The translations under genes were made by a program, and so were the position numbers. Positions 1-5,731 of a stretch of DNA of 6,465 nt are shown in pieces. Below the pieces are notes generated by a model, which saw only the letters and a list, made by a program, of their open reading frames with translations, did not search any database and was not told the DNA's origin. This DNA is from DATCKG01 sp036562385 (lineage in GTDB: Bacteria > Bacillota > Sulfobacillia > Symbiobacteriales > Symbiobacteriaceae): positions 1-6,465 of the forward strand of contig DATCKG010000019.1 in the NCBI GenBank assembly GCA_036562385.1, read 5' to 3'. Each line of letters opens with the position of its first letter. Positions within the stretch are counted from its first letter, which is position 1.

Positions 1-214
1 CGACCTTGATGCCCGTCTCCTGGGTAAACTGATCGAAGATGGGCTGGACGAGGTGTTCGCTGCGGCCGGAGTAGACCACTACGGTTCCGGAAGCAGAGGT
101 GCCGGTCTGGTCCTTCGGGTCCGGCTTACCTGCGCTGGAAGTGTTGCAGCCGGCGAGTAGCAGGGCGCCGGCCAGGGAGACAGCCAGCGGTCGGAGAAAG
201 CGGCATCGGTTCAT
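1..214 (-). CDS. Iron-type ABC transporter substrate-binding lipoprotein (5' part only)
   Basis: The gene runs off the left edge, so only 71 codons from the ATG at 214 are visible. The product starts with a basic N-terminus (MNRCRFLR), a hydrophobic core and a lipobox LLAGC with the acylated Cys at residue 23, so it should be exported and lipid-anchored outside the membrane. A Ser/Gly/Asp-rich linker follows, then residues about 45-71 read GTVVVYSGRSEHLVQPIFDQ and on to TGIKV. That opening is characteristic of the Fe3+-binding FbpA/FutA/Idi-type family (VVVYS-x-R, then a helix, then TGI-V). A ribosome binding site GGGAGG lies at 228-223, 8 nt before the start. Promoter and Fur-like box upstream agree with an iron-uptake role. 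Other metal or small-anion binding proteins of the same fold are possible because the ligand-binding Tyr residues lie outside the window. No downstream permease genes are visible. Confidence 0.85.
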   Translation of the reverse strand, partial: MNRCRFLRPLAVSLAGALLLAGCNTSSAGKPDPKDQTGTSASGTVVVYSGRSEHLVQPIFDQFTQETGIKV

Positions 215-274
215 CGCACAAACCTCCCACTATATGAGCAGCGCGCCGCGACCCAATTGGCACGCTGGAGCACT

Positions 275-294
275 GCGAATGAGAATCGTTATCA
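275..294. promoter_or_regulatory. Fur-like operator
   Basis: Positions 275-293 match 15 of 19 bases of the classical Fur box GATAATGATAATCATTATC. The 7-1-7 core at 280-294 (TGAGAATCGTTATCA) differs from TGATAATNATTATCA at two positions. It sits about 9-24 bases downstream of the inferred start site of the minus-strand iron-type lipoprotein gene, a position where bound Fur would block initiation or clearance. Assignment to Fur and not PerR or Zur rests on the match to the Fur consensus and on the gene it precedes. Confidence 0.7.
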
Positions 295-309
295 TATGAG
301 ACTGATGAA

Positions 310-338
310 ATTCTACCGGCTATGACATGACGTGTCAA
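310..338 (-). promoter_or_regulatory. Sigma-A type promoter for the iron-binding lipoprotein gene
   Basis: Read on the minus strand, TTGACA (338-333) is followed after exactly 17 bases by TAGAAT (315-310). The -35 is perfect and the -10 has five of six bases. Transcription would begin near 303, giving a leader of about 90 nt that contains the Fur-like box. This is the clearest promoter in the window. Confidence 0.75.
323..337. repeat. 15-bp inverted repeat overlapping a -35 element
   Basis: TGACATGACGTGTCA is a palindrome with six of seven base pairs matching around a central base. Its right half covers all but one base of the TTGACA element (333-338) of the minus-strand promoter, so a protein bound here would compete with RNA polymerase. 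It also lies about 50 bases upstream of the candidate promoter of the rightward gene. I do not recognise the regulator. Confidence 0.45.
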
Positions 339-341
339 CCA

Positions 342-367
342 CCCGACCCGGCAAGGACCGGCTCGGG
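342..367. repeat. GC-rich inverted repeat between divergent promoters
   Basis: Ten-base arms CCCGACCCGG (342-351) and CCGGCTCGGG (358-367) are complementary except for one C-C mismatch, around the loop CAAGGA. It lies upstream of both divergent promoters, so neither would transcribe it. Any role would be as DNA, for example as a protein site. Chance symmetry in GC-rich sequence is possible. Confidence 0.35.
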
Positions 368-388
368 GGAGAAAGTGGCCTAATTCTA

Positions 389-418
389 TTGACCGTGAAT
401 GTTAACTCGTGATAGATT
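389..418 (+). promoter_or_regulatory. Candidate promoter for the membrane-protein gene
   Basis: TTGACC (389-394, five of six consensus bases) is followed after 18 bases by TAGATT (413-418, four of six). It faces rightward, about 55 bases before the GTG start at 473, and sits in an AT-rich patch unlike the surrounding GC-rich DNA. The leader would be too short for a riboswitch. Confidence 0.5.
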
Positions 419-472
419 CTGTAGCCAAGAAATGATATCGTCAGTACGAACTGTAGAAAGGTCGAGATTTTC

Positions 473-997
473 GTGCAGAAACAGAATCGCGTTGCCGAAC
501 TGGCCATCACGGGTGTGCTGACCGCTCTGGCTATCATGATTCCGCTGGTGTTCACGCCCCTGCGGGTCGTCATTCCGCCGTATTTCACTGCGACGCTCAT
601 CTCTCATGTCCCCAGCATGCTGGCCATGTACATGAGCCCCTTTGCGGCCTTGGGCGTAGGCCTGGGGTCGGCTCTGGGCTTTACGGTTTTCACCAACCCG
701 GTGGTGGGCGCCCGGGCCCTGTCCCATGCGTTCTTCGCGTATGTGGGCAACGTGGCCTGGCGCCGGGGGATGTCCATGTGGCTGGTCATGCTGATGGCGC
801 TCCCCATTCATGCCGTGTTTGAAGGAATCGTCACCTGGCTGGCCACCCTGAACATCCAATCAGTGGTGATTACCCTCGTGGGGACCAGCGCACACCACTG
901 CGTGGATGGTATCATCACCCTGCTGCTGGTGGCGGTGCTGCAGCGGGCCGGAGCGGGCCGGTGGTTCGAGCGGGAGCGGACGCTCCTTAACCAGTAA
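473..997 (+). CDS. ECF transporter S component-like membrane protein (NiaX-like)
   Basis: A 174-residue integral membrane protein with about six hydrophobic helices (roughly 8-28, 40-55, 57-74, 80-98, 102-124, 130-157), the size and layout of substrate-binding S components of energy-coupling-factor vitamin transporters. From memory of the family, the segments PLRVVIPPYFTATLISHVP (29-47), then MSPFAALGVGLGSALGF (54-70) and ALSHAFFA (82-89), resemble niacin-type (NiaX) S components of Firmicutes. The substrate is therefore inferred and not certain. S components need the shared EcfA/EcfT module, which is not encoded here. The GTG start is supported by AGAAAGG at 455-461, 11 nt upstream. The gene appears to be a single transcription unit: its own candidate promoter precedes it and a strong hairpin follows it. 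It is unlikely to share function with the recA cluster. Confidence 0.7.
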   Translation: MQKQNRVAELAITGVLTALAIMIPLVFTPLRVVIPPYFTATLISHVPSMLAMYMSPFAALGVGLGSALGFTVFTNPVVGARALSHAFFAYVGNVAWRRGMSMWLVMLMALPIHAVFEGIVTWLATLNIQSVVITLVGTSAHHCVDGIITLLLVAVLQRAGAGRWFERERTLLNQ

Positions 998-1035
998 CTA
1001 GGAAGGACACCGATGTGCCGGGAAGGCGCACAGGC

Positions 1036-1080
1036 ACCGGGAGCCGGGGCGTGGTCCCCGGCTCCCGGTCTGTCTGCCTC
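1036..1080 (+). terminator. Hairpin terminator downstream of the membrane-protein gene
   Basis: A perfect 14-bp stem (1036-1049 with 1056-1069) encloses the loop CGTGGT. The tail CTGTCTGCCTC is only modestly T-rich, so termination may be imperfect or rely on the very stable stem. It separates the membrane-protein gene from the recA control region. Confidence 0.75.
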
Positions 1081-1104
1081 CGGCCTCTCCCCGGGGGACG
1101 GCGG

Positions 1105-1133
1105 AGAAAAACGAACGGATGTTCTGTTTTTCT
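1105..1133. repeat. AT-rich inverted arms flanking the LexA box
   Basis: AGAAAAAC (1105-1112) and GTTTTTCT (1126-1133) are exact reverse complements placed on either side of the LexA half-sites GAAC and GTTC. The whole element forms an inverted repeat of 12 paired bases per side with a single unpaired T at 1125 and the GGAT centre. Confidence 0.5.
1112..1125. promoter_or_regulatory. LexA (SOS) box upstream of recA
   Basis: CGAACGGATGTTCT matches 13 of 14 positions of the Bacillus LexA/DinR consensus CGAACRNRYGTTYC. It lies 110 bases before the recA start. I could not identify a convincing -35/-10 pair next to it. TATCGT at 1161-1166 is a weak -10 candidate without a properly spaced -35. The box implies DNA-damage induction of recA and of the genes transcribed with it. 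Confidence 0.85.
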
Positions 1134-1234
1134 GCTGACCGTTGCAGGAATGCGCATGTGTATCGTCGAAAAGGTGACAGCGCTGAATGAGGAAGCAATC
1201 CGGCTGGTACGGACAGGTAGGGAGGCGGCGGTGC

Positions 1235-2284
1235 ATGGCGTTGGAACCCAGCAAGCAGAAGGCGATTGAGATGGCCCTGGCCCAGATTGAAAAGCAGTTC
1301 GGCAAGGGCTCCATCATGAGGCTGGGAGAGCAGGCGGCCAGATTGCCGGTGGAAGTGATTCCCACTGGCTCCATCGCGCTGGATATCGCCCTGGGTGTGG
1401 GCGGACTGCCCCGGGGCCGTGTGGTGGAGATCTACGGACCGGAGTCTTCCGGTAAGACCACCGTGGCGCTGCACGTGATCGCAGAGGCGCAGAAGATGGG
1501 CGGCGTGGCGGCCTTCGTGGACGCGGAGCACGCCCTGGATCCCGTGTACTGCCGCAACCTGGGGGTCGACATCGATAATCTGCTGATCAGCCAGCCGGAC
1601 ACCGGCGAGCAGGCCCTGGAGATCACCGAGACCCTGGTCCGCTCCGGCGCGGTGGACGTGGTGGTGGTCGACTCCGTGGCCGCCCTGGTTCCGCGGGCGG
1701 AGATTGAGGGCGAGATGGGCGACTCCTTTGTGGGGCTCCAGGCCCGTCTCATGTCCCAGGCGCTTCGGAAGCTGACTGGTGCCATCTCCAAATCCCGGTG
1801 CGTCTGCATCTTCATCAACCAGATCCGGGAGAAGGTCGGCGTGATGTTCGGCAATCCCGAGACCACGCCTGGCGGCCGGGCCCTCAAGTTCTACGCGTCC
1901 ATCCGGCTCGAAGTCCGCAAGACGGAGAGCCTGAAAAACGGTGCCGAGGTGGTGGGCTCCCGCACCCGGGTGAAGGTGGTCAAGAACAAGGTGGCTCCGC
2001 CCTTCAAGCAGGCCGAATTTGATATCCTTTACGGCCAGGGCATCTCCCGGGAAGGCGGCCTGATCGACGTCGGGATTGAACTGGATCCGCCGATCATCCA
2101 GAAGAGCGGCGCCTGGTTCTCCTACGGCGATCAGCGGATCGGTCAGGGGAAGGAGAACGCCCGGGAGTGGCTGCGGCAGCATCCCGAGGTGGCTGACGAA
2201 ATCGAACGGAAGATCCGGGAACGGCTGATGTTGGGCATTCCTGCCAAACCTGCCACCGATGATGCGACGGATGATGTGGTATAA
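1235..2284 (+). CDS. recA: RecA recombinase
   Basis: RecA forms ATP-dependent filaments on single-stranded DNA, drives homologous pairing and strand exchange, and triggers LexA self-cleavage. The 349-residue product has normal RecA length and all key elements: Walker A GPESSGKT (68-75), catalytic Glu98 in DAEHALDP, Walker B VVVVDS (142-147), DNA loop L1 around EGEMGDSFVGLQARLMSQ (158-175) and loop L2 around INQIREKVGVMFGNPETTPG (194-213), then the C-terminal domain with an acidic tail (TDDATDDVV). I chose the ATG at 1235 because AGGGAGG lies 9 nt upstream and MALEPSKQKAIEMALAQIEK is the usual RecA opening. An in-frame ATG at 1187 would add 16 unrelated residues and lacks a good ribosome binding site. 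It is the first gene of the repair run and sits behind a LexA box. No anomalies were seen. Confidence 0.98.
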   Translation: MALEPSKQKAIEMALAQIEKQFGKGSIMRLGEQAARLPVEVIPTGSIALDIALGVGGLPRGRVVEIYGPESSGKTTVALHVIAEAQKMGGVAAFVDAEHALDPVYCRNLGVDIDNLLISQPDTGEQALEITETLVRSGAVDVVVVDSVAALVPRAEIEGEMGDSFVGLQARLMSQALRKLTGAISKSRCVCIFINQIREKVGVMFGNPETTPGGRALKFYASIRLEVRKTESLKNGAEVVGSRTRVKVVKNKVAPPFKQAEFDILYGQGISREGGLIDVGIELDPPIIQKSGAWFSYGDQRIGQGKENAREWLRQHPEVADEIERKIRERLMLGIPAKPATDDATDDVV

Positions 2285-3053
2285 CACCGAGGAGGGGGCC
2301 GGCCGCGGCCCCCGTCGACGTCATGAGCCCGATTTGGAAACGGTCTCCCGGCTGTCAGGCCGGATCACCGCCCTTCGGCCCCAGCAGAGGGACCCCCACC
2401 GGCGCTCCCTCTACCTGGACGGGCGGTACGTGATGAGTCTGCACGAGGAGAGCATCCTCCTGAGCCACCTGAAGGAAGGCATGGAGGTAGACGGGGCACA
2501 GCTCGCGGAGGCCTTGCGACAGGACCTCATCAAGCGGGCCTGGGACTATGCCCTGCGCTTGCTGTCCGCTTCGGCCCGCACCCGCCGTCAGGTGGCGCAG
2601 CGGCTGCAGCGCCGGTATCCACCGGAGGTGGCGGAGCAGGTGCTGGAGCGGCTGACAGCGGCAGGATGGCTGGACGACGAGGCCTACGCCCGTCATTACG
2701 TGGAGGTCCACCGGGGCTTTGGCGCGGCCCGGCTGCTGCGGGAACTGACCCGGCGCGGGGTGAGCCCCGATCTGGCCCGGCAGGTGGTGGCCGAGGCCTT
2801 GGAGGGGGAAGACCTGGTGATCCGGGCCCGGGAGGCCGCGGCCCAGCGGCTGAAGCGCACGCCCGGCCTGGACCGGGAGACGGCTCAGCGGCGCCTCGCG
2901 GGTTACCTGGCCCGTCGGGGCTATGATTTTGCCACCATTGCAGAGGCCCTGGCGCCCCTGCTGCAGGACCTGCCCCGGGCGCCCCGTCCCCGGCGGCTCT
3001 CCGGGCGCCTGCGGGGCGGAATGGCGCCGGAGGAGGAGGCGGAGTCCACGTGA
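2259..3053 (+). CDS. recX: RecX, modulator of RecA
   Basis: RecX binds RecA filaments and limits (in some species adjusts) their activity. The product (up to 264 residues) shows the RecX pattern: an N-terminal segment ITALRPQQRDPHRRSLYLDG (36-55), then helical repeats with RAWDYALRLLSASARTRRQV (93-112), the hallmark LxxxGWLDDxxYA (132-144) and a following RELTRRGVSPDLARQVV repeat (161-177). Position directly behind recA supports the call. The true start is uncertain: tandem in-frame ATGs at 2259, 2262, 2271 and 2274 lie inside the end of recA, with an in-frame TTG at 2334. Family similarity begins only around residue 36, and the best ribosome-binding-like sequence (GAGGAGG, 2289-2295) has no in-frame start at normal spacing. 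Coupled translation from recA is likely. The tail 238-264 is Pro/Arg-rich then acidic and is not part of the fold. Confidence 0.92.
   Translation: MMRRMMWYNTEEGAGRGPRRRHEPDLETVSRLSGRITALRPQQRDPHRRSLYLDGRYVMSLHEESILLSHLKEGMEVDGAQLAEALRQDLIKRAWDYALRLLSASARTRRQVAQRLQRRYPPEVAEQVLERLTAAGWLDDEAYARHYVEVHRGFGAARLLRELTRRGVSPDLARQVVAEALEGEDLVIRAREAAAQRLKRTPGLDRETAQRRLAGYLARRGYDFATIAEALAPLLQDLPRAPRPRRLSGRLRGGMAPEEEAEST
2294..2313 (+). other. GC-only hairpin at the recA-recX junction
   Basis: GGGGGCCG (2294-2301) and CGGCCCCC (2306-2313) form a perfect 8-bp stem with a 4-base loop, ten bases after the recA stop codon. No T-tract follows, so it is not a normal terminator. It overlaps the ribosome-binding-like GAGGAGG (2289-2295) and could limit or couple expression of recX and the genes behind it. 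Confidence 0.5.
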
Positions 3054-4084
3054 AGCTTCTGTACCTGACGGATACCCACATCCGCGGCACGACGCCCCGG
3101 AGCCGGCTGGACGACCTGCCCCGGACGCTGCTGGCGAAGCTATCGGAGGTGGTGTCCCTGGCCCGGGAGCACCGGGTGGCGGCCATCCTCCACGGCGGCG
3201 ACCTTTTTGACCGGCCGGACGTCTCCCCGGCGGTGGCCCTGGAATTTCTGCGGGTGCTCAGGGAGGCGCCCTGCCCCATTTACGGCATCGCCGGCAACCA
3301 CGACATGTATGGCTTCAACCCCGGAACGATTCCCCGCACCATGCTGGGGCTCTTTGACGGCTTCCGCCTGTTTCGGCTGCTGAGCCCCGGGGAGGTGGCC
3401 TGGCTGGAGGAGGGGGACCTGAAGGTCCAGGTGACCGGCCAGCCCTTTCACGCCGAGATCGACCGGCGGGACCCGGTGCTGGATTACTGCGTGGTACCGG
3501 CGGGGCAGGGGGGATCCCTTCATGAGCGGCACCCGGAGGCCGACTTTGCCATCCACCTGACCCACGGCATGCTGTTGGAGCGGGCGTTTGTGGAAGGAAC
3601 CGCCTACACCCTGCTGGAATCGGTGATGGCCTTTACGGTGGCGGATGTGACCTTCGGCGGTCACTACCACCCCGGCTGGTCCCGAGTTCATGAGTACGAC
3701 GGGCGGCTCTTCATCAACCCCGGCGCCCTGGTCCGCCTGGGCTATCAGTCCGCGGACTACCGGCGGCCCGTTCAGGTGGTCCTGCTGGAGCTCAAGCGGG
3801 GGGAGCCGGTCCGCTGGCAGTTCATCCCGCTGTCCTCCGCCCGGCCCGGCTACGAGGTGCTGGACCGGTCCCGGGAGGAGGCCCAGATCGCCCGGGAGCG
3901 GGCCCTGGCGGAGTTCATCCAGGGCATCGGGGATGCCAGCCAGTTTGAGGTGCTGGAGGTCCAGGCCATCATGGAGCGGATCGCGGACAACACCGGTGTG
4001 CCCCGGCGCGTCCGGGAGGAAGCCCTTCGGCGGTTGGGGATGGCCCAGGAGGCGCTGAGCCGGGGCGAGGAGGAGCCGGTATGA
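3050..4084 (+). CDS. Mre11/SbcD-like metallophosphoesterase nuclease
   Basis: A 344-residue calcineurin-like phosphoesterase, predicted to be the two-metal (Mn2+) nuclease of a Mre11-Rad50 (SbcDC)-type DNA-end processing complex in the cytoplasm. Visible metal-site motifs in order: DTH (Asp8, His10), GDLFDR (50-55), GNHD (82-85), THG with His172, and GGHYHPG (203-209), the usual His-x-His motif, followed by NPG (223-225). Residues about 265-344 form a helical tail with charged repeats, the place where Mre11 proteins bind the Rad50 coiled coil. The start is GTG at 3050, overlapping the recX stop in GTGA, with GGAGGAGGAGG at 3029-3039 and GGAG at 3041-3044. Its stop overlaps the next gene's ATG by four bases, so the nuclease and ATPase are translationally coupled. 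It is shorter than E. coli SbcD and may be a separate branch. I therefore give no symbol. Confidence 0.88.
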   Translation: MKLLYLTDTHIRGTTPRSRLDDLPRTLLAKLSEVVSLAREHRVAAILHGGDLFDRPDVSPAVALEFLRVLREAPCPIYGIAGNHDMYGFNPGTIPRTMLGLFDGFRLFRLLSPGEVAWLEEGDLKVQVTGQPFHAEIDRRDPVLDYCVVPAGQGGSLHERHPEADFAIHLTHGMLLERAFVEGTAYTLLESVMAFTVADVTFGGHYHPGWSRVHEYDGRLFINPGALVRLGYQSADYRRPVQVVLLELKRGEPVRWQFIPLSSARPGYEVLDRSREEAQIARERALAEFIQGIGDASQFEVLEVQAIMERIADNTGVPRRVREEALRRLGMAQEALSRGEEEPV

Positions 4085-5493
4085 AATACATCCGCCATGT
4101 CCTGATTGAGAACTTCCAGTCCCACGAGCGGACGGAACTGGACTTCGGCCCCGGTCTCAATGTCATCGTCGGACCTTCGGACCACGGCAAGTCGGCCATC
4201 TTGCGGGCCATCCGCTGGGCCCTGTACAACGAGCCGAGGGGAACCGACTTTGTGCGGACCGGCGCCCGGGCGTGCCGGGTGACCGTCACCATGAGCGACG
4301 GGGCCGAGGTCATCCGGGAGGTGCACCTCGGCCGGTCCGGCAGTGCGGCCCGGAGTCGCTACATCGTGCGGATACCGGGGGAGGAGCCCCGGGTTTTTGA
4401 AGGGTTTGGAACCCAGGTGCCGGCGGAAGTACTGCGGGCCCACGGCATGCCGCAGGTGCTGCTGGATACGGACAAGCGGGTGCTGCTCAACCTGGGTTCC
4501 CAGCTCGAGGGACCTTTCCTGCTGGCCGAAAGCGGCTCCTTCCGGGCCCGGGCCCTGGGCCGGCTGCTGGGGGTCCACGTGGTGGACGCGGCGGTCCGGG
4601 ACACCCAGCGGGATCTCCGGGCCGTCCGGCAGGAAGTGGCCCAGTTGGAGGCGCGGCTGGAGGAGTTTGACGAGGAACTGAAGCAGTATGCCGATCTGCC
4701 CGCCCTGGAGGAGCAGCTTGAGCGGGCGGAGGCAGCGGTGGCCCGGGCGGAGGCGCTGGACCACCGGCTTCAGCGGCTGCAGTCGATCCGGGAGGAGCTG
4801 ATCCGCACCGAGCGGGAGCAGGAATTCCTCCGGACTCGTTTGCAGGCCCTCCGGGACCTGGCGCAGGCGGAGCACCGGCTCAAGGAGGCGGAGGAGCGGC
4901 ACCGCCAGGCGGTCCGCCTGGAGCGGCTGCGGGACGACCTAAGCCGGGTGGAGCAGGAGATCCGGCGCACCAAGGCGCGGCTGGATGTGCTGACCGCGCT
5001 CCCCTTGGCAGAGCAGCGGGCCCGGGAAGCGGCGGAGCGGCAGAGCCGGCTGACCGGGCTGCTGCGGGTGGAGGCGGAGTGGAAACGGCGGGAAGATGAG
5101 CGCCGCCGCCTGGAGGGCGCGGTGGCGCGGCTGCAGCAGGTTCCCCGGGCGGCCGGGCTCCTGGAGGAGGCGGCCCGGCTGCAGCAGCGGCTGGAGAGGC
5201 TGCAGGAATGCCTGGCGCAGTGGCGGGACGTGGAGGACCGCATCGCCAGGGGCACCGGAATGCTGCGGGATGTGGAGGCGCAGCTGGAGCGGCACCTGGG
5301 CGCCCTGGAGGAGATCCTGACCCGCACCGGCCGCTGTCCCACCTGCCTGCAGCCGGTGGAGCCGGCGGCGGTCCGCCGGATTCTGGCTGAGCTGGCCGGC
5401 GGGGGGCCGGCGCATCCTCCCCATGGCCCGGGAGGCGGAAGCGGCATGATGAACAGAGGGGGCGGATCGCACCGTGGCACTGGAGCAGAATGA
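4081..5493 (+). CDS. Rad50/SbcC-like ATPase, N-terminal half with zinc hook
   Basis: 470 residues that match only the first half of a Rad50/SbcC protein. Order: an N-terminal ATPase lobe opening IRHVLIENFQSHERTELDF (4-22) and Walker A GPSDHGKS (31-38); ALYNEPRGTDFVR (47-59); the Q-loop around Gln141 in NLGSQLEGPFLL; a coiled coil from about 173 to 412; then the zinc-hook CPTC (Cys419, Cys422). After the hook only about 48 residues follow, ending in a Gly/Pro/His-rich tail (440-470). There is no ABC signature, Walker B or H-loop, and these are supplied by the gene at 5732. The ATG at 4081 overlaps the nuclease stop, with GAGGAGGAG at 4067-4075. The last 20 bases overlap the next gene. In the coil, four segments of about 50 residues begin with L-x-x-[LVY] (200, 254, 301, 351), suggesting internal duplication. 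The Walker A style (SDxGKSAI) and QLEGPFLL recall SbcC-like ATPases of phages and Clostridia (from memory). Confidence 0.88.
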   Translation: MKYIRHVLIENFQSHERTELDFGPGLNVIVGPSDHGKSAILRAIRWALYNEPRGTDFVRTGARACRVTVTMSDGAEVIREVHLGRSGSAARSRYIVRIPGEEPRVFEGFGTQVPAEVLRAHGMPQVLLDTDKRVLLNLGSQLEGPFLLAESGSFRARALGRLLGVHVVDAAVRDTQRDLRAVRQEVAQLEARLEEFDEELKQYADLPALEEQLERAEAAVARAEALDHRLQRLQSIREELIRTEREQEFLRTRLQALRDLAQAEHRLKEAEERHRQAVRLERLRDDLSRVEQEIRRTKARLDVLTALPLAEQRAREAAERQSRLTGLLRVEAEWKRREDERRRLEGAVARLQQVPRAAGLLEEAARLQQRLERLQECLAQWRDVEDRIARGTGMLRDVEAQLERHLGALEEILTRTGRCPTCLQPVEPAAVRRILAELAGGGPAHPPHGPGGGSGMMNRGGGSHRGTGAE

Positions 5494-5728
5494 GCGGCGC
5501 ATCGCGGAACTGAAGGAACAGATTGAGAAGGCCAAGCAGCTCAAGTACCGGTATGAGGCCCGCCTGGACGAGCTGCAGCGGCAGCGGGAGCGGCTGCTGC
5601 AGGAGCTGGCCGACCTGCAGGTGAAGCCGGAGGAACTGGAACGTGAGATCGAGCAGCTCAGGGCCGAGGTGGACAGGCTGCTGCAGGAAGCGGACAGCCT
5701 GCTGCCGGCGGACCTGCTGAAGGGGTAA
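5474..5728 (+). CDS. Small coiled-coil protein, middle piece of the split Rad50
   Basis: An 84-residue, highly charged, cysteine-free protein made of heptad-like Leu/Ile/Glu/Arg/Lys repeats. One helix covers about 2-49, a break follows at VKPEE (50-54), then a second helix covers about 53-76, giving a helical hairpin. No enzyme motif is present. It sits between the two ATPase halves: the GTG start at 5474 lies inside the end of the N-half gene in a different frame, with GAGGGGG upstream (about 5456-5462), and its TAA is followed after one codon by the ATG of the C-half gene in the same frame. I infer that it belongs to the same complex, either supplying part of the descending coil or bridging subunits. 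Two in-frame stops (TGATGA, 5447-5452) just upstream argue against it being a frameshifted continuation of the N-half. Confidence 0.8.
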   Translation: MALEQNERRIAELKEQIEKAKQLKYRYEARLDELQRQRERLLQELADLQVKPEELEREIEQLRAEVDRLLQEADSLLPADLLKG

Positions 5729-5731
5729 GCG

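Noticed and set aside
1187..1234. Longer RecA starting at the upstream ATG
   Set aside because: The extra 16 residues do not resemble RecA and the good ribosome binding site precedes 1235.
1015..1269. Plus-strand frame of 84 codons in the recA leader
   Set aside because: It runs through the terminator hairpin and LexA box and into recA out of frame. The translation looks random and there is no ribosome binding site.
998..2287. Long minus-strand open frame (429 codons) opposite recA
   Set aside because: It mirrors the recA codon pattern on the other strand, is His/Leu/Gly-rich without a recognisable fold, and recA is certain on the plus strand.
3850..4902. Minus-strand open frame (350 codons) opposite the nuclease and N-half genes
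   Set aside because: No recognisable motif, and it lies opposite two well-supported genes with catalytic motifs.
5387..5493. Split of the ATPase as a simple frameshift error
   Set aside because: The small gene's frame has two consecutive stops (5447-5452) just upstream and its own ribosome binding site, and the N-half ends in a Gly-rich tail where a coil would be expected, so one missing base would not restore a natural single protein.
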